NCBI GenBank assembly: GCA_903928755.1
Contig: CAIYSH010000090.1
Span: forward strand, 1-11,122
Length of the DNA: 11,122 bases
Origin: an uncultured Alphaproteobacteria bacterium
GTDB taxonomy: Bacteria > Pseudomonadota > Alphaproteobacteria > Caulobacterales > Caulobacteraceae
Reading direction: 5' to 3'
Translations under genes and position numbers: made by a program
Shown: in pieces, positions 1 through 6,851 of the stretch
How positions within the stretch are numbered: position 1 is the first letter of the stretch
Layout of the letters: the number at the start of each line of letters is the position of its first letter
Notes under the pieces: generated by a model
The model's input: the letters and a program-made list of their open reading frames with translations, nothing else
Databases searched by the model: none
Told to the model about the DNA's origin: nothing

Positions 1-905
1 ATCAGGGTCTGGCCCGGCTTGAGGGTCTTGCCGAGCCCGGCAAGGAAGGGACTGTCAGGATAGACCAGATCATCGATCACCGCCGGAAGGGCACCTTCCG
101 GCCAGACAATGATGTCCGGCGCGCGCGCGCCGGAGCTGGCCGAAAGGGTCAGATAGGTTTTCAGGATGGCCTGAAGGTTTTCGGGCCGCCATTTTTCCTT
201 CTGGTCAATGTCGGCCTGGACCAGCCTGACCAGGGGGGCGTCCGGCGAAACCTTTGGCGCCTGGGCCAGCCGGTGAGCCCCCCAGCCATAGAGTCCCGCC
301 AAGGTGAAGACGCAGGCCGCGACCAGAGCAGCCCGGGACCGCATCCCCTTCAGGTCAGGCCAAAGGCCGGTCGCCGCACCAAGGGCGATGGTGACATAGG
401 AAAGACCGTAGGCCCCGATGACCGAGGCCAGTTGCGAGGGCGCCGATCCGGTCGCCCAGGTTTCACCCGGGAGATTCCAGGGAAAGCCGGACAGGACATG
501 GCCGCGCAGCCATTCACACCCTGACAGCAAGGCCGCGAAGATGAAGATCCGGGACCAGCCGCCCCTGGATACCAGGGCAAAGACCGCCGCCGAAAGCCCC
601 CAGAACAGGGCCAGACCTCCGGCCAGAAACACAAGGGCGAAGGGGGCCATCCAGCCGTGGACCTCCGCCTCAACCAGGAAGGCTTCCGTCACCCACCAGA
701 CGCCGACCGAAAAATAGCCCAACCCTGCCAGCCAGCCATAGAGAAAGGCCTGTCGCGGATGAAGACCGGGCTCCCGCCCCAGAAGCCAGAGCAGAAGTCC
801 GTAACCGGCAAGGCCCGGCAGGAAGCCAAAGGGGGGGAAGGCAAGCGCCGCCAGCAGGCCGGCCGCAAGGGCCAGGCCTCGGATCTTCCAGGGCGACAGG
901 ATCAT
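1..905 (-). CDS. lnt: Apolipoprotein N-acyltransferase Lnt, N-terminal part (cut by window edge)
   Basis: Lnt is an inner-membrane enzyme that moves an acyl chain from phospholipid to the N-terminal cysteine of apolipoproteins, the last step of lipoprotein maturation. The first 301 codons are visible; family members are usually about 500-550 residues, so the C-terminal half lies beyond position 1. The N-terminal half is a run of hydrophobic helices (for example residues 9-22) with the family signatures AFPPFGFLP (residues 22-30) and a block near residues 146-162 reading EWLRGHVLSGFPWNLPG. The nitrilase-like domain begins with VRLVQADIDQKEKW, and IVWPEGALP carries the expected catalytic Glu at about residue 270 (E267 in E. 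coli). The downstream catalytic Lys and Cys fall outside the window. The ATG at 905-903 overlaps the corC stop as ATGA and no Shine-Dalgarno sequence precedes it, so translational coupling is inferred. Identity is secure. Confidence 0.95.
   Translation of the reverse strand, partial: MILSPWKIRGLALAAGLLAALAFPPFGFLPGLAGYGLLLWLLGREPGLHPRQAFLYGWLAGLGYFSVGVWWVTEAFLVEAEVHGWMAPFALVFLAGGLALFWGLSAAVFALVSRGGWSRIFIFAALLSGCEWLRGHVLSGFPWNLPGETWATGSAPSQLASVIGAYGLSYVTIALGAATGLWPDLKGMRSRAALVAACVFTLAGLYGWGAHRLAQAPKVSPDAPLVRLVQADIDQKEKWRPENLQAILKTYLTLSASSGARAPDIIVWPEGALPAVIDDLVYPDSPFLAGLGKTLKPGQTL
115..134. repeat. 20-bp perfect CG palindrome inside lnt
   Basis: Positions 115-134 read TCCGGCGCGCGCGCGCCGGA, a perfect inverted repeat with a 12-bp alternating GC core (119-130). 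It codes for Ser-Gly-Ala-Arg-Ala-Pro just before the catalytic glutamate motif of Lnt. Alternating GC is a known Z-DNA-prone sequence. A function is not implied; in GC-rich coding DNA it may be a by-product of codon choice. Confidence 0.6.
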
Positions 906-1783
906 GGTTTGGGCGGCAGCACGGGCGTCTTTCGCCAGCGCACCCGTTTCACCCTGCGCGGATCAGCGTCGAGGATCTGGATCTCGTAGCCATCGGGATG
1001 GGGAATGACCTCGCCGCGCTGGGGGACCCGCCCGGCCAGGGCCGTGACGAGGCCGCCGACCGTGTCTATGTCCTCATCCAGATCCGCCGGTGCCAGGTCG
1101 CGACCGACGGCAGCCTCAAGCTCTTCCAGAGGTGCGCGGGCGTCAGCCTCGAAAATGTCACCGGGTCTGGCCACCACGCCGGCGACCTGGGCCTCGTCGT
1201 GCTCATCATCGATTTCACCGACCACGGCTTCCACAAGGTCTTCAAGGGTCACGAGACCATCCGTGCCGCCAAACTCATCAATGACCAGGGCCATGTGGGT
1301 GCGGGATCCCTGCATGCGGAGCATCAGGTCTGCTGCCCGCATGGAGGCAGGAACATAGAGGGCATCCCGGCGCAGCTTCTGCAGAACCTGATCCTCGGGC
1401 TCCGGCTTCTTGGCCTTGCCCTTGGCGGGGCCCGCCATGAGCTTGAAGACGTCCTTGACGTGTATCACGCCCACCGGATCGTCCAGGGTATCCCGATAGA
1501 TGGGCATGCGGGAGTGTTCGGCCTCGATGAACCTCTGCACCAGACCGGAGAACGGTGTGTCCAGTTCAACTGCGACAATATCGGCCCGCGGTGTCATCAC
1601 ATCCTCGACGCGGAGGGTCTGGAAGGCCTGGGCCTGATCCACCAGCCGTCCCCCGATGGACTCTGCCAGGGCTTCGGCCTCAGTAGCGGGTTCGGGCTCG
1701 GGCGCACCAAGCCACCGGCGGATCAGGCCGGTCAGGCCCCTGCGCGGTGAACCCGGGCGTTCTGTCTCATCGTGACTGGCCAT
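902..1783 (-). CDS. corC: CorC/HlyC-type CBS-domain protein (magnesium/cobalt efflux family)
   Basis: This 293-residue soluble protein has the short CorC layout: a charged, Pro/Glu-rich N-terminus (1-45), two CBS domains, and a C-terminal CorC_HlyC (transporter-associated) domain at about 205-285. The first CBS domain (about 57-118) opens with VEDVMTPRADIVAVE, and the second (about 138-195) has the typical stretch ALVIDEFGGTDGLVTLEDLV. There are no membrane segments, unlike the longer CNNM/HlyC paralogues that carry a DUF21 domain. CBS pairs usually bind adenine nucleotides. The family is linked to Mg2+/Co2+ efflux, but biochemical proof for the soluble form is thin. The start at 1783 is chosen because GAGGAG (1792-1787) sits 3 nt upstream. 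An open frame continues to an ATG at 2002, but it only shadows ybeY. The gap to ybeY is 7 nt and lnt overlaps by 4 nt; in many proteobacteria this trio is conserved. Confidence 0.92.
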   Translation of the reverse strand: MASHDETERPGSPRRGLTGLIRRWLGAPEPEPATEAEALAESIGGRLVDQAQAFQTLRVEDVMTPRADIVAVELDTPFSGLVQRFIEAEHSRMPIYRDTLDDPVGVIHVKDVFKLMAGPAKGKAKKPEPEDQVLQKLRRDALYVPASMRAADLMLRMQGSRTHMALVIDEFGGTDGLVTLEDLVEAVVGEIDDEHDEAQVAGVVARPGDIFEADARAPLEELEAAVGRDLAPADLDEDIDTVGGLVTALAGRVPQRGEVIPHPDGYEIQILDADPRRVKRVRWRKTPVLPPKP

Positions 1784-1786
1784 TGT

Positions 1787-1792
1787 CTCCTC
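1787..1792 (-). promoter_or_regulatory. corC ribosome binding site overlapping the ybeY stop
   Basis: On the minus strand GAGGAG at 1792-1787 lies 3 nt before the corC ATG at 1783 and overlaps the ybeY TGA (1793-1791). It decides the corC start over an in-frame ATG seven codons upstream at 1804 that lies inside ybeY. Confidence 0.75.
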
Positions 1793-2243
1793 AATCGGCG
1801 TCATAGGGGTCTGGAACCCCCAGGTCCGCCAGGACCCTGCGTTCAAGGCTCTCCATTTCCAGAGCCTCGTCTGCCTGCTCGTGATCATACCCCACAAGAT
1901 GCAGGACGCCATGGGCCACAAGATGCTGCAGGTGATGAGCCAGGGGCTTGCCCTGGGCCACGGCTTCGCGGGCACAGACCCCGTAGGCCAGGGCCACATC
2001 ACCCAGGTGGGTCTCGGGGTTCAGCGGTGCGGGAAAGGACAGGACATTTGTGGGCTTGGCCTGCTGCCGAAAGCGCAGGTTGAGATCGAAGATCTCTTCA
2101 TCATGGGTCAGGAGCACCACCACATGGCCCTCGAAATCGGCATGCGCCAGGGCCATCTGCGCAGCGGCACGGCTCAGGGGCTCCACATCCGGCAGGGCCG
2201 TCAGCCAGGCTTCTTCCTCGACCTCGACATCAATATCGTTCAA
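1791..2243 (-). CDS. ybeY: Endoribonuclease YbeY (16S rRNA maturation / ribosome quality control)
   Basis: YbeY is a zinc-dependent single-strand endoribonuclease needed for 16S rRNA 3'-end maturation and removal of defective 70S ribosomes. The 150-residue product has the usual length. The zinc triad is complete in the motif HGVLHLVGYDH (H111, H115, H121), and the family block NLRFRQQAKPTNVLSFP is present at about 55-71. The start is TTG at 2243, which overlaps the phoH stop as TTGA. No in-frame ATG or GTG lies nearby before the conserved N-terminal region, and only a weak purine patch (GGACGG) precedes it, so coupling to phoH translation is likely. The last residues end 7 nt before corC. PhoH and YbeY are a near-universal gene pair, which supports a shared RNA role. 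Confidence 0.96.
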   Translation of the reverse strand: MNDIDVEVEEEAWLTALPDVEPLSRAAAQMALAHADFEGHVVVLLTHDEEIFDLNLRFRQQAKPTNVLSFPAPLNPETHLGDVALAYGVCAREAVAQGKPLAHHLQHLVAHGVLHLVGYDHEQADEALEMESLERRVLADLGVPDPYDAD

Positions 2244-3193
2244 TCGGGCCGTCCGCGTTTGGCAGCGTCAGCCTCATAGGCACGGACAATCCGCTCGACC
2301 ATGGGGTGGCGAACCACATCCCCGGCAGAAAAGCGGCTGACGCCAACCCCCTGAACGCCATCAAGAAGACCCACGGCATGGGCCAGTCCGGAGTCGTCGA
2401 TCCGCGGCAGGTCGACCTGGCTCGGATCTCCGGTGACCACCATGCGCGCACCTTCTCCCAGGCGGGTCAGGACCATCTTCATCTGCAGGCGGGAACAGTT
2501 CTGTGCCTCGTCCACGATGACAAAGGCATGGGCCAGGGTTCGGCCCCGCATGAACGCGATGGGTGCCAGCTCGATTTCGCCCTTTTCCCGACGGCGGCGG
2601 AACTGGTCAATGCCCATAATGTCGGTGAGGGCTTCCCAGACCGGCGCCATATAGGGGTCGACCTTGTCGGACAGATCCCCCGGCAGGAAACCCAGTCGCT
2701 CGCCGGCCTCCACGGCAGGACGGCTGACAATAAGACGCTCGACCTCGCCGCGCAGCAGCATGCCTGCGCCGTGTGCTACCGCCAGGAAGGTCTTGCCCGT
2801 GCCGGCCGGGCCCAGGCCGAAAACCAGCTCACACCGGCTCATGGAGTCCAGATACCGGGCCTGGGCCGGGGTCTTGGGAGCCACCTGACCGCGCCGGCCA
2901 GACGGAAGGCCACCGGGGGCAGAGCCACGCCCGACCCGCACCTGCCCTATGGCCACGCGGACATCGGCTTCGGTCACCTCATGGCCCTTGTCCGCCCGCT
3001 CAGCCAGGGCCTGGACCACGCGCTTGGCAGAGCCCCGCCCCCGGGAGTCTCCATCCACGGAAACACCGCCGCCGGGGGTCTCGATCAGGACATCAAAGGC
3101 ATCTTCGAGCAGGGCCGCATGCCGGTTTGAGGTCCCGGCAATCGCCCGGGCCGCAAGATCAGACAGGGGAATGAATTCCGAGGACCTGCTCAC
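2240..3193 (-). CDS. phoH: PhoH family ATPase (PhoL/YbeZ type)
   Basis: This is a 317-residue P-loop NTPase. An N-terminal region of about 110 residues precedes the PhoH core: Walker A GPAGTGKT (128-135), Walker B FVIVDEAQN (224-232), and the downstream motif TGDPSQVDLP (254-263) expected of the SF1-helicase-like PhoH fold. Members next to ybeY (called YbeZ or PhoL) are thought to work with YbeY in RNA processing; the older phosphate-starvation label comes from E. coli phoH and is not supported by anything seen here. The start is GTG at 3193, overlapping the miaB stop as GTGA, with no clear Shine-Dalgarno sequence. The stop overlaps the ybeY TTG start. The low-complexity Gly/Arg-rich stretch at about 85-105 is a linker typical of this family. 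Confidence 0.95.
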   Translation of the reverse strand: MSRSSEFIPLSDLAARAIAGTSNRHAALLEDAFDVLIETPGGGVSVDGDSRGRGSAKRVVQALAERADKGHEVTEADVRVAIGQVRVGRGSAPGGLPSGRRGQVAPKTPAQARYLDSMSRCELVFGLGPAGTGKTFLAVAHGAGMLLRGEVERLIVSRPAVEAGERLGFLPGDLSDKVDPYMAPVWEALTDIMGIDQFRRRREKGEIELAPIAFMRGRTLAHAFVIVDEAQNCSRLQMKMVLTRLGEGARMVVTGDPSQVDLPRIDDSGLAHAVGLLDGVQGVGVSRFSAGDVVRHPMVERIVRAYEADAAKRGRPD

Positions 3194-4524
3194 GCTGGTG
3201 CCTGGGCAGGGGACAGGGTTCCAGCCAGGCTCATCCTGGCGGCGCTGGTAATGCGCACAGGCACGATCTGACCAATCAATCCGGCAGGACCCTCACAATG
3301 AACAGCCTGCAGATAGGGACTGCGGCCGGAAAGCTGACCAGGGTGTCGACCCGGTTTTTCAATCAGAACCGGCAGGGTCCTGTCCACCTGAGCGGCATTG
3401 AACGCCTTCTGCTGGACTTCCAGCAGGACATTCAGCCGGGCCAGACGCTCATCCTTGACCTCTTCTGCCACCTGCCCGGGCAGGGCTGCGGCCGGGGTTC
3501 CGGGGCGGGGGGAATACTTGAAGCTGAAAGCCGAGGCGTGACCGACAGCCCTCACCAGGTCCAGGGTCGCCTCGAAGTCCGAGTCCCGTTCGCCGGGGAA
3601 GCCGACGATGAAATCCCCTGAAAGGGCCATGTCCGGCCGTGCGGCCCGGACCCGCTCCAGGGTCTTCAGATAGCTTTCCGCCGTATGGGCCCGGTTCATC
3701 GCCTTGAGGATCCTGTCCGAGCCCGACTGCACGGGCAGGTGCAGAAAGGGCATCAGTTCGGGAATGTCGCCATGGGCGGCGATCAGGTCTTCGTCCATGT
3801 CCCGGGGGTGACTGGTCATGTAGCGGATGCGGTCGAGGCCCTCGATCCGGGCCAGGGCGCGGACCAGGTTTGCCAGCCCCCCGGTATAGGCATTGACGTT
3901 CTGACCCAGCAGGGTGACTTCCCGCACACCCTGTCTGGCCAGGGACCGGGCTTCGGCCAGGATCGTGTCCACAGGCCGGGACCATTCGGCACCGCGGGTA
4001 TAGGGCACGACACAGAAGGTGCAAAACTTGTCGCAGCCTTCCTGAACGGTCAGGAAAGCCGTCACGCCGGTCGGGTTGCGATCCGGCGACAGGGCGTCGA
4101 ACTTTTCGTCGGCAGCGAAGTCGGCGGCGAGACTCTCGCCCCTCGACCTGTGGGTGCGCGCGATCAGCTCAGGTAGCTGATGATAGGCCTGTGGGCCCAC
4201 GACCAGATCCACCGCAGGCTGGCGGCGCATGATCTCCGCCCCCTCGGCCTGGGCAACGCAACCGGCCACCACCACGGTCATCGCCTCACCGGTCAGGGCC
4301 TTTTCCTGTTTCATTTCCTTGATCAGGCCAAGCTCGGAATAGACCTTTTCCGTGGCCTTTTCGCGGATGTGGCAGGTATTCAGGACCACAAGGTCCGCAC
4401 CGACCGGACTGTCGGTCATGCCATAGCCAAGGGGCGTCAGCACATCGGCCATGCGCTCACTGTCATAGACATTCATCTGACAGCCATAGGTCTTGATGTA
4501 GAGGCGCTTGAGGGGAGCGGTCAT
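3190..4524 (-). CDS. miaB: tRNA-2-methylthio-N6-isopentenyladenosine synthase MiaB
   Basis: MiaB is a radical-SAM methylthiotransferase that turns i6A37 into ms2i6A37 in tRNAs reading UNN codons. The 444-residue protein has all three domains. UPF0004 (about 6-120) carries the auxiliary-cluster cysteines C15 (YGCQMN), C51 (NTCHIRE) and C89 (AGCVAQ). The radical-SAM core has C164, C168 and C171 in EGCDKFCTFCVVPYTRG, plus the motif SGDFIVGFPGE. A TRAM RNA-binding domain occupies about 378-436. The ATG at 4524 is chosen because homologous proteins begin close to the KRLYIKTYGCQMN block. A TTG at 4560, preceded by AAGGGCGG, would add 12 residues and cannot be excluded. The gap to fur is 42 nt with the ATG, only 6 nt with the TTG. 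The stop overlaps the phoH GTG. As an enzyme with two [4Fe-4S] clusters, it fits beside fur and nfuA. Confidence 0.96.
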   Translation of the reverse strand: MTAPLKRLYIKTYGCQMNVYDSERMADVLTPLGYGMTDSPVGADLVVLNTCHIREKATEKVYSELGLIKEMKQEKALTGEAMTVVVAGCVAQAEGAEIMRRQPAVDLVVGPQAYHQLPELIARTHRSRGESLAADFAADEKFDALSPDRNPTGVTAFLTVQEGCDKFCTFCVVPYTRGAEWSRPVDTILAEARSLARQGVREVTLLGQNVNAYTGGLANLVRALARIEGLDRIRYMTSHPRDMDEDLIAAHGDIPELMPFLHLPVQSGSDRILKAMNRAHTAESYLKTLERVRAARPDMALSGDFIVGFPGERDSDFEATLDLVRAVGHASAFSFKYSPRPGTPAAALPGQVAEEVKDERLARLNVLLEVQQKAFNAAQVDRTLPVLIEKPGRHPGQLSGRSPYLQAVHCEGPAGLIGQIVPVRITSAARMSLAGTLSPAQAPA

Positions 4525-4566
4525 GCTTCGGGTTATGGGGCGCTGGGGCGTGGGGCGCAACCGCCC

Positions 4567-4974
4567 TTAATCTTCAACTGGAACGCCGTAGAGTTCGAGC
4601 CGGTGATCCACAAGCCGGTAGCCGAGCTTGCGGGCAATGGCCTCCTGAAGGGCTTCAATCTCGCTATCGACAAACTCAATGACCTTTCCCGTCTTGAGGT
4701 CGATGAGATGGTCATGGTGGCTTTCGGTGGCTTCCTCATAACGGGAGCGGCCATCCCGGAAATCATGTCGGGCAACAATCCCGGCTTCTTCGAACAGCCG
4801 CATGGTCCGGTAGACCGTGGCGATCGAAATGTGGGGATCCACGGCATGGGCCCGGCGGAACAGTTCTTCGACATCAGGATGGTCAGCAGCCTCGGACAGC
4901 ACACGGGCAATGACCCGGCGCTGCTCGGTCATGCGCATGCCTTTTTCGATACAGAGGTTCTCGATACGGTCCAC
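4567..4974 (-). CDS. fur: Fur family transcriptional regulator (Fur/Mur type)
   Basis: This 135-residue regulator shows the Fur layout. A winged-helix DNA-binding domain includes MTEQRR (15-20) and the recognition helix region ISIATVYRTMRLFEEAGIV (49-67). The dimerisation and metal domain has HHDHLI (86-91), E100 in GKVIEF and H124 in VDHRLELYG, matching metal-ligand positions of E. coli Fur. The structural CxxC zinc motifs are absent (LKTGKVIEF where E. coli has LDCGKVIEF), which is common in alphaproteobacterial Fur. In Caulobacter the orthologue responds to iron, while in some rhizobia the same protein (Mur) responds to manganese; sequence alone does not decide between them. The GTG at 4974 is chosen for its GGGGGA four nt upstream and because homologues begin near MDR-E-LC-EKG. 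A GTG at 4998 would add eight residues but has no Shine-Dalgarno sequence. It sits 46 nt after rimI. Confidence 0.93.
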   Translation of the reverse strand: MDRIENLCIEKGMRMTEQRRVIARVLSEAADHPDVEELFRRAHAVDPHISIATVYRTMRLFEEAGIVARHDFRDGRSRYEEATESHHDHLIDLKTGKVIEFVDSEIEALQEAIARKLGYRLVDHRLELYGVPVED

Positions 4975-4978
4975 CCGG

Positions 4979-4984
4979 TCCCCC
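4979..4984 (-). promoter_or_regulatory. fur ribosome binding site favouring the downstream GTG
   Basis: On the minus strand GGGGGA at 4984-4979 stands 4 nt before GTG 4974. It is the only purine-rich site near either candidate start, so it favours the 135-residue form over the 143-residue form starting at 4998. Confidence 0.5.
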
Positions 4985-5020
4985 AGAAATGAAATCACGA
5001 CCAGAATAGGGTCAGTTGGC

Positions 5021-5467
5021 TCAGGTGTTAAGGTCGCGACGCATGATCACCGCATCAATCGGTGTTTCATGGCCGCTGGTATAGTAGCCGCGCCTCAATC
5101 CGACCCTTGCAAAGCCCGTGGCCCCATAAAGGGCAAGGGCAGCAGGGTTTTCCACCGAGACTTCCAGGAAGGCCTCACCGGCCCCGTCATGACGGGCCTG
5201 GGTCATGGCGGCTTCGACCAGGGCCCGGCCGACGCCGCGCTGACGCGCCGCCGGGTCAACGGCAATGGTATATATCTCAACTTCCCCGACCGCTGTCCGG
5301 CACAGGATCATGCCGCAGGGCACGGAATCCTCGGCGATCAGGGCAAACGCGCCTGGACCAGACCCGAGGTCGGCAATCTCCTCGGCACCCCATCCCGGAC
5401 TGAAGGCCAGGGCATGGAGATGCGCCAGGATGTCCAGGTCTGCTTCCGTGGCGGAGCGCACAATCAC
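5021..5467 (-). CDS. rimI: Ribosomal protein S18 alanine N-acetyltransferase RimI (GNAT)
   Basis: RimI acetylates the N-terminal alanine of ribosomal protein S18 using acetyl-CoA. The 148-residue protein is a single GNAT domain. The strand-helix acetyl-CoA site reads IAVDPAARQRGVGRALVEAA (about 68-87, with Q76-RGVG-R81-A). The C-terminal motif EVSVENPAALALYGATGF (102-119), followed by RRGYY, is the family hallmark. The start is GTG at 5467, overlapping the tsaB stop as GTGA. A second GTG two codons in (5461) is possible. A weak GGCGGA lies 8 nt upstream. The tsaB-rimI adjacency is very widespread and supports RimI over a generic GNAT, though family members may acetylate other substrates. Confidence 0.93.
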   Translation of the reverse strand: MIVRSATEADLDILAHLHALAFSPGWGAEEIADLGSGPGAFALIAEDSVPCGMILCRTAVGEVEIYTIAVDPAARQRGVGRALVEAAMTQARHDGAGEAFLEVSVENPAALALYGATGFARVGLRRGYYTSGHETPIDAVIMRRDLNT

Positions 5468-6114
5468 GGATCGATTCCGCCCGGCAGCTTGGCATCGGGT
5501 GCCCTGAGATAGAGCGGCCTTGGTGGGGTCGGGGTCCTGGCGGCGGCCAGACGGGCGACAAATGCCGGATCAACCAGGTCCACCGGAAACACCTTGGCCT
5601 GCGGCGTCAGGCCTGACACGTGCCCAGTCCCGGACCCTACCAGGGTCACGACGGCGGTCTTTGACAACTCGATCAGCAGGGCTCCGGCAGCATCGATGTC
5701 GAGCCCGGCCGGTGCCGTCAGGGGCTGCCCCCTTTCAAAAGCCTGGAAATAGACCTGGCCACGCCGGGCTTCGAGCACCACGGCAATCAGACCCGGCGTC
5801 CCGGCAAAGGGCGCGCCCACGGCCTCCAGGGTGCCAATGCCGACAACGGGCAGGCCCAGGGCAGAACCCAGCCCCTTGGCAAAGGCCAGCCCGACCCGCA
5901 GGCCGGTGAAGGAGCCTGGTCCCACGGTGACGGCAATCCGATCGAGATCCCCGAAGCTGATGCCGGCGTCCTCCAGGGCCTCGGAGACCAGATCGGCCAG
6001 GCGCTCCTGATGGCCCCGCGCCATAACCTCCACCTGGCACGACAGAACCTCTCCATCGCGCAACACGGCCGCAGAGCAGGCTGACAGGCATGTGTCCAGG
6101 GCCAGGGTAATCAT
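5464..6114 (-). CDS. tsaB: tRNA threonylcarbamoyladenosine biosynthesis protein TsaB
   Basis: TsaB is the non-catalytic partner of TsaD; with TsaE it forms the complex that transfers threonylcarbamoyl to A37 of tRNAs reading ANN codons (t6A37). The 216-residue product opens with the actin-like fold strand MITLALDTCLSACSAAVL. It carries the conserved GHQERLADLVSEAL (34-47) and VTVGPGSFTGLRVGLAFAKG (62-81), then ends in the short Pro/Arg-rich tail PPRPLYLRAPDAKLP that TsaB proteins often have. The length fits TsaB and is well short of TsaD (about 340 residues), and the TsaD metal-binding histidine motif is missing. The ATG at 6114 follows the nfuA stop by 16 nt without a clear Shine-Dalgarno sequence. 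The spacer contains a small inverted repeat (6118-6131). Confidence 0.95.
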   Translation of the reverse strand: MITLALDTCLSACSAAVLRDGEVLSCQVEVMARGHQERLADLVSEALEDAGISFGDLDRIAVTVGPGSFTGLRVGLAFAKGLGSALGLPVVGIGTLEAVGAPFAGTPGLIAVVLEARRGQVYFQAFERGQPLTAPAGLDIDAAGALLIELSKTAVVTLVGSGTGHVSGLTPQAKVFPVDLVDPAFVARLAAARTPTPPRPLYLRAPDAKLPGGIDP

Positions 6115-6130
6115 GTCAGCCGGGGCCGGC

Positions 6131-6703
6131 TCAGAGCGCCTGCTCGACCCGGGTTACTTCCGGCACATAATGCTTGAGCATGTTTTCGACGCCGGACTTC
6201 AGGGTCGCTGACGAGGAGGGACAGCCAGAGCAGGCCCCGCGCATGTGCAGCCAGACCACGCCGGTATCGGGTTCAAAGCGGTTGAAAAGGATATCACCGC
6301 CATCCTGGGCGACGGCCGGCCGGATACGGGTGTCCAGCAGGTCCTTGATCTCGGCCACCACCTGGGCGGTCTCACCCTCATAGACATCCTCATCGTGGCC
6401 GCTGCTGTCCTGGCTTTCGTCATCAAACAGCGCCCTGCCCGACGTGAAATGATCCATGATGGCGGCCAGGATCGGCGCTTTCACATGGGACCAGTCGACC
6501 TCGGGATCCTTGCCGACCGTGACAAAGTCAGACCCGAAGAAGACGCGCACCACGCCTTCAATCTGGAATAACCCGGCCGCCAGCGGCGAGACCGCGGCCT
6601 GGTCCGGGGTACGGAAATCCCGGCTGCCGTCCAGGAGGACATCACGGCCCGGCAGGAATTTCAGGACTTCCGGGTTCGGCGTGGCTTCAGTTTGAATGAA
6701 CAT
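6131..6703 (-). CDS. nfuA: NfuA/NifU-like Fe-S cluster carrier protein
   Basis: This 190-residue protein has the two-domain alphaproteobacterial/mitochondrial Nfu layout. The N-terminal Nfu domain (about 1-88) begins MFIQTEATPNPEVLKFLPG, an almost invariant family opening. An acidic linker (about 93-110, DDESQDSSGHDEDVYEGE) follows, then the NifU C-terminal domain (about 113-183) with the cluster-binding cysteines C158 and C161 in GACSGCPSSSATLKSGVE. Such proteins assemble a [4Fe-4S] cluster at a dimer interface and hand it to client enzymes; MiaB, encoded four genes downstream, is an established client of NfuA in E. coli. The ATG at 6703 is fixed by the conserved N-terminus, although no Shine-Dalgarno sequence precedes it. 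It is the first gene of the minus-strand block, so the promoter probably lies in 6704-6851. Confidence 0.94.
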   Translation of the reverse strand: MFIQTEATPNPEVLKFLPGRDVLLDGSRDFRTPDQAAVSPLAAGLFQIEGVVRVFFGSDFVTVGKDPEVDWSHVKAPILAAIMDHFTSGRALFDDESQDSSGHDEDVYEGETAQVVAEIKDLLDTRIRPAVAQDGGDILFNRFEPDTGVVWLHMRGACSGCPSSSATLKSGVENMLKHYVPEVTRVEQAL

Positions 6704-6851
6704 GGGCCAGATGTGGCGCGGGACATGACGAAGTGCAAGCCACCAGATGATGTCAGACGATTGAACCCGTCCCGGAAAGGGTGTAACGCGCCGCGCTCAT
6801 GATGGCATTGGGCCGCAGATGGGAACTTCCGAGCGTTCCCGGAGACGAGAG
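6704..6851. promoter_or_regulatory. Divergent nfuA/kup intergenic control region
   Basis: These 148 nt separate the divergent nfuA and kup genes, so both promoters should be here. For kup the best I can offer is TTGAAC (6761-6766) and TGTAAC (6782-6787) with a short 15-nt spacer, which is a weak match. No convincing -35/-10 pair was found for nfuA. CCAGATG occurs twice (6707-6713 and 6743-6749). Whether Fur acts on this region cannot be judged by eye; no good Fur box is evident. Confidence 0.45.
6821..6844 (+). promoter_or_regulatory. kup leader hairpin and ribosome binding site
   Basis: GGGAAC (6821-6826) and GTTCCC (6835-6840) form a perfect 6-bp stem with an 8-nt loop ending exactly at the kup Shine-Dalgarno sequence GGAG (6841-6844), which lies 7 nt before the ATG at 6852. 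Part of the loop (TTCCG, 6827-6831) could instead pair with CGGAG (6840-6844), with one G-U pair, and cover the ribosome binding site. The two pairings exclude each other because they compete for C6840 and the loop. Regulatory use is inference only. Confidence 0.35.

Noticed and set aside
831..837. Seven-base C tract (coding strand) near the start of lnt as a phase-variation site
   Set aside because: It encodes the conserved Phe-Pro-Pro-Phe motif and is short for slippage control; an essential lipoprotein enzyme is an unlikely phase-variable gene.
998..1750. Long open frame on the plus strand opposite corC (250 codons), with similar ones at 2306-3130 and 4180-4992
   Set aside because: They lie exactly antisense to well-recognised genes (corC, phoH, miaB/fur), have no recognisable domains, and are expected shadows of GC-rich codon usage.
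1784..2002. N-terminal extension of CorC up to an ATG at 2002
   Set aside because: The extra 73 residues overlap ybeY in another frame and read as low-quality Trp/Pro/Ser-rich sequence; the GAGGAG before 1783 marks the real start.
6118..6131. AGCCGG/CCGGCT inverted repeat in the nfuA-tsaB gap
   Set aside because: Only 5-6 bp with a 2-4 nt loop in GC-rich DNA, not followed by T residues; could arise by chance and I cannot link it to termination or tsaB control.
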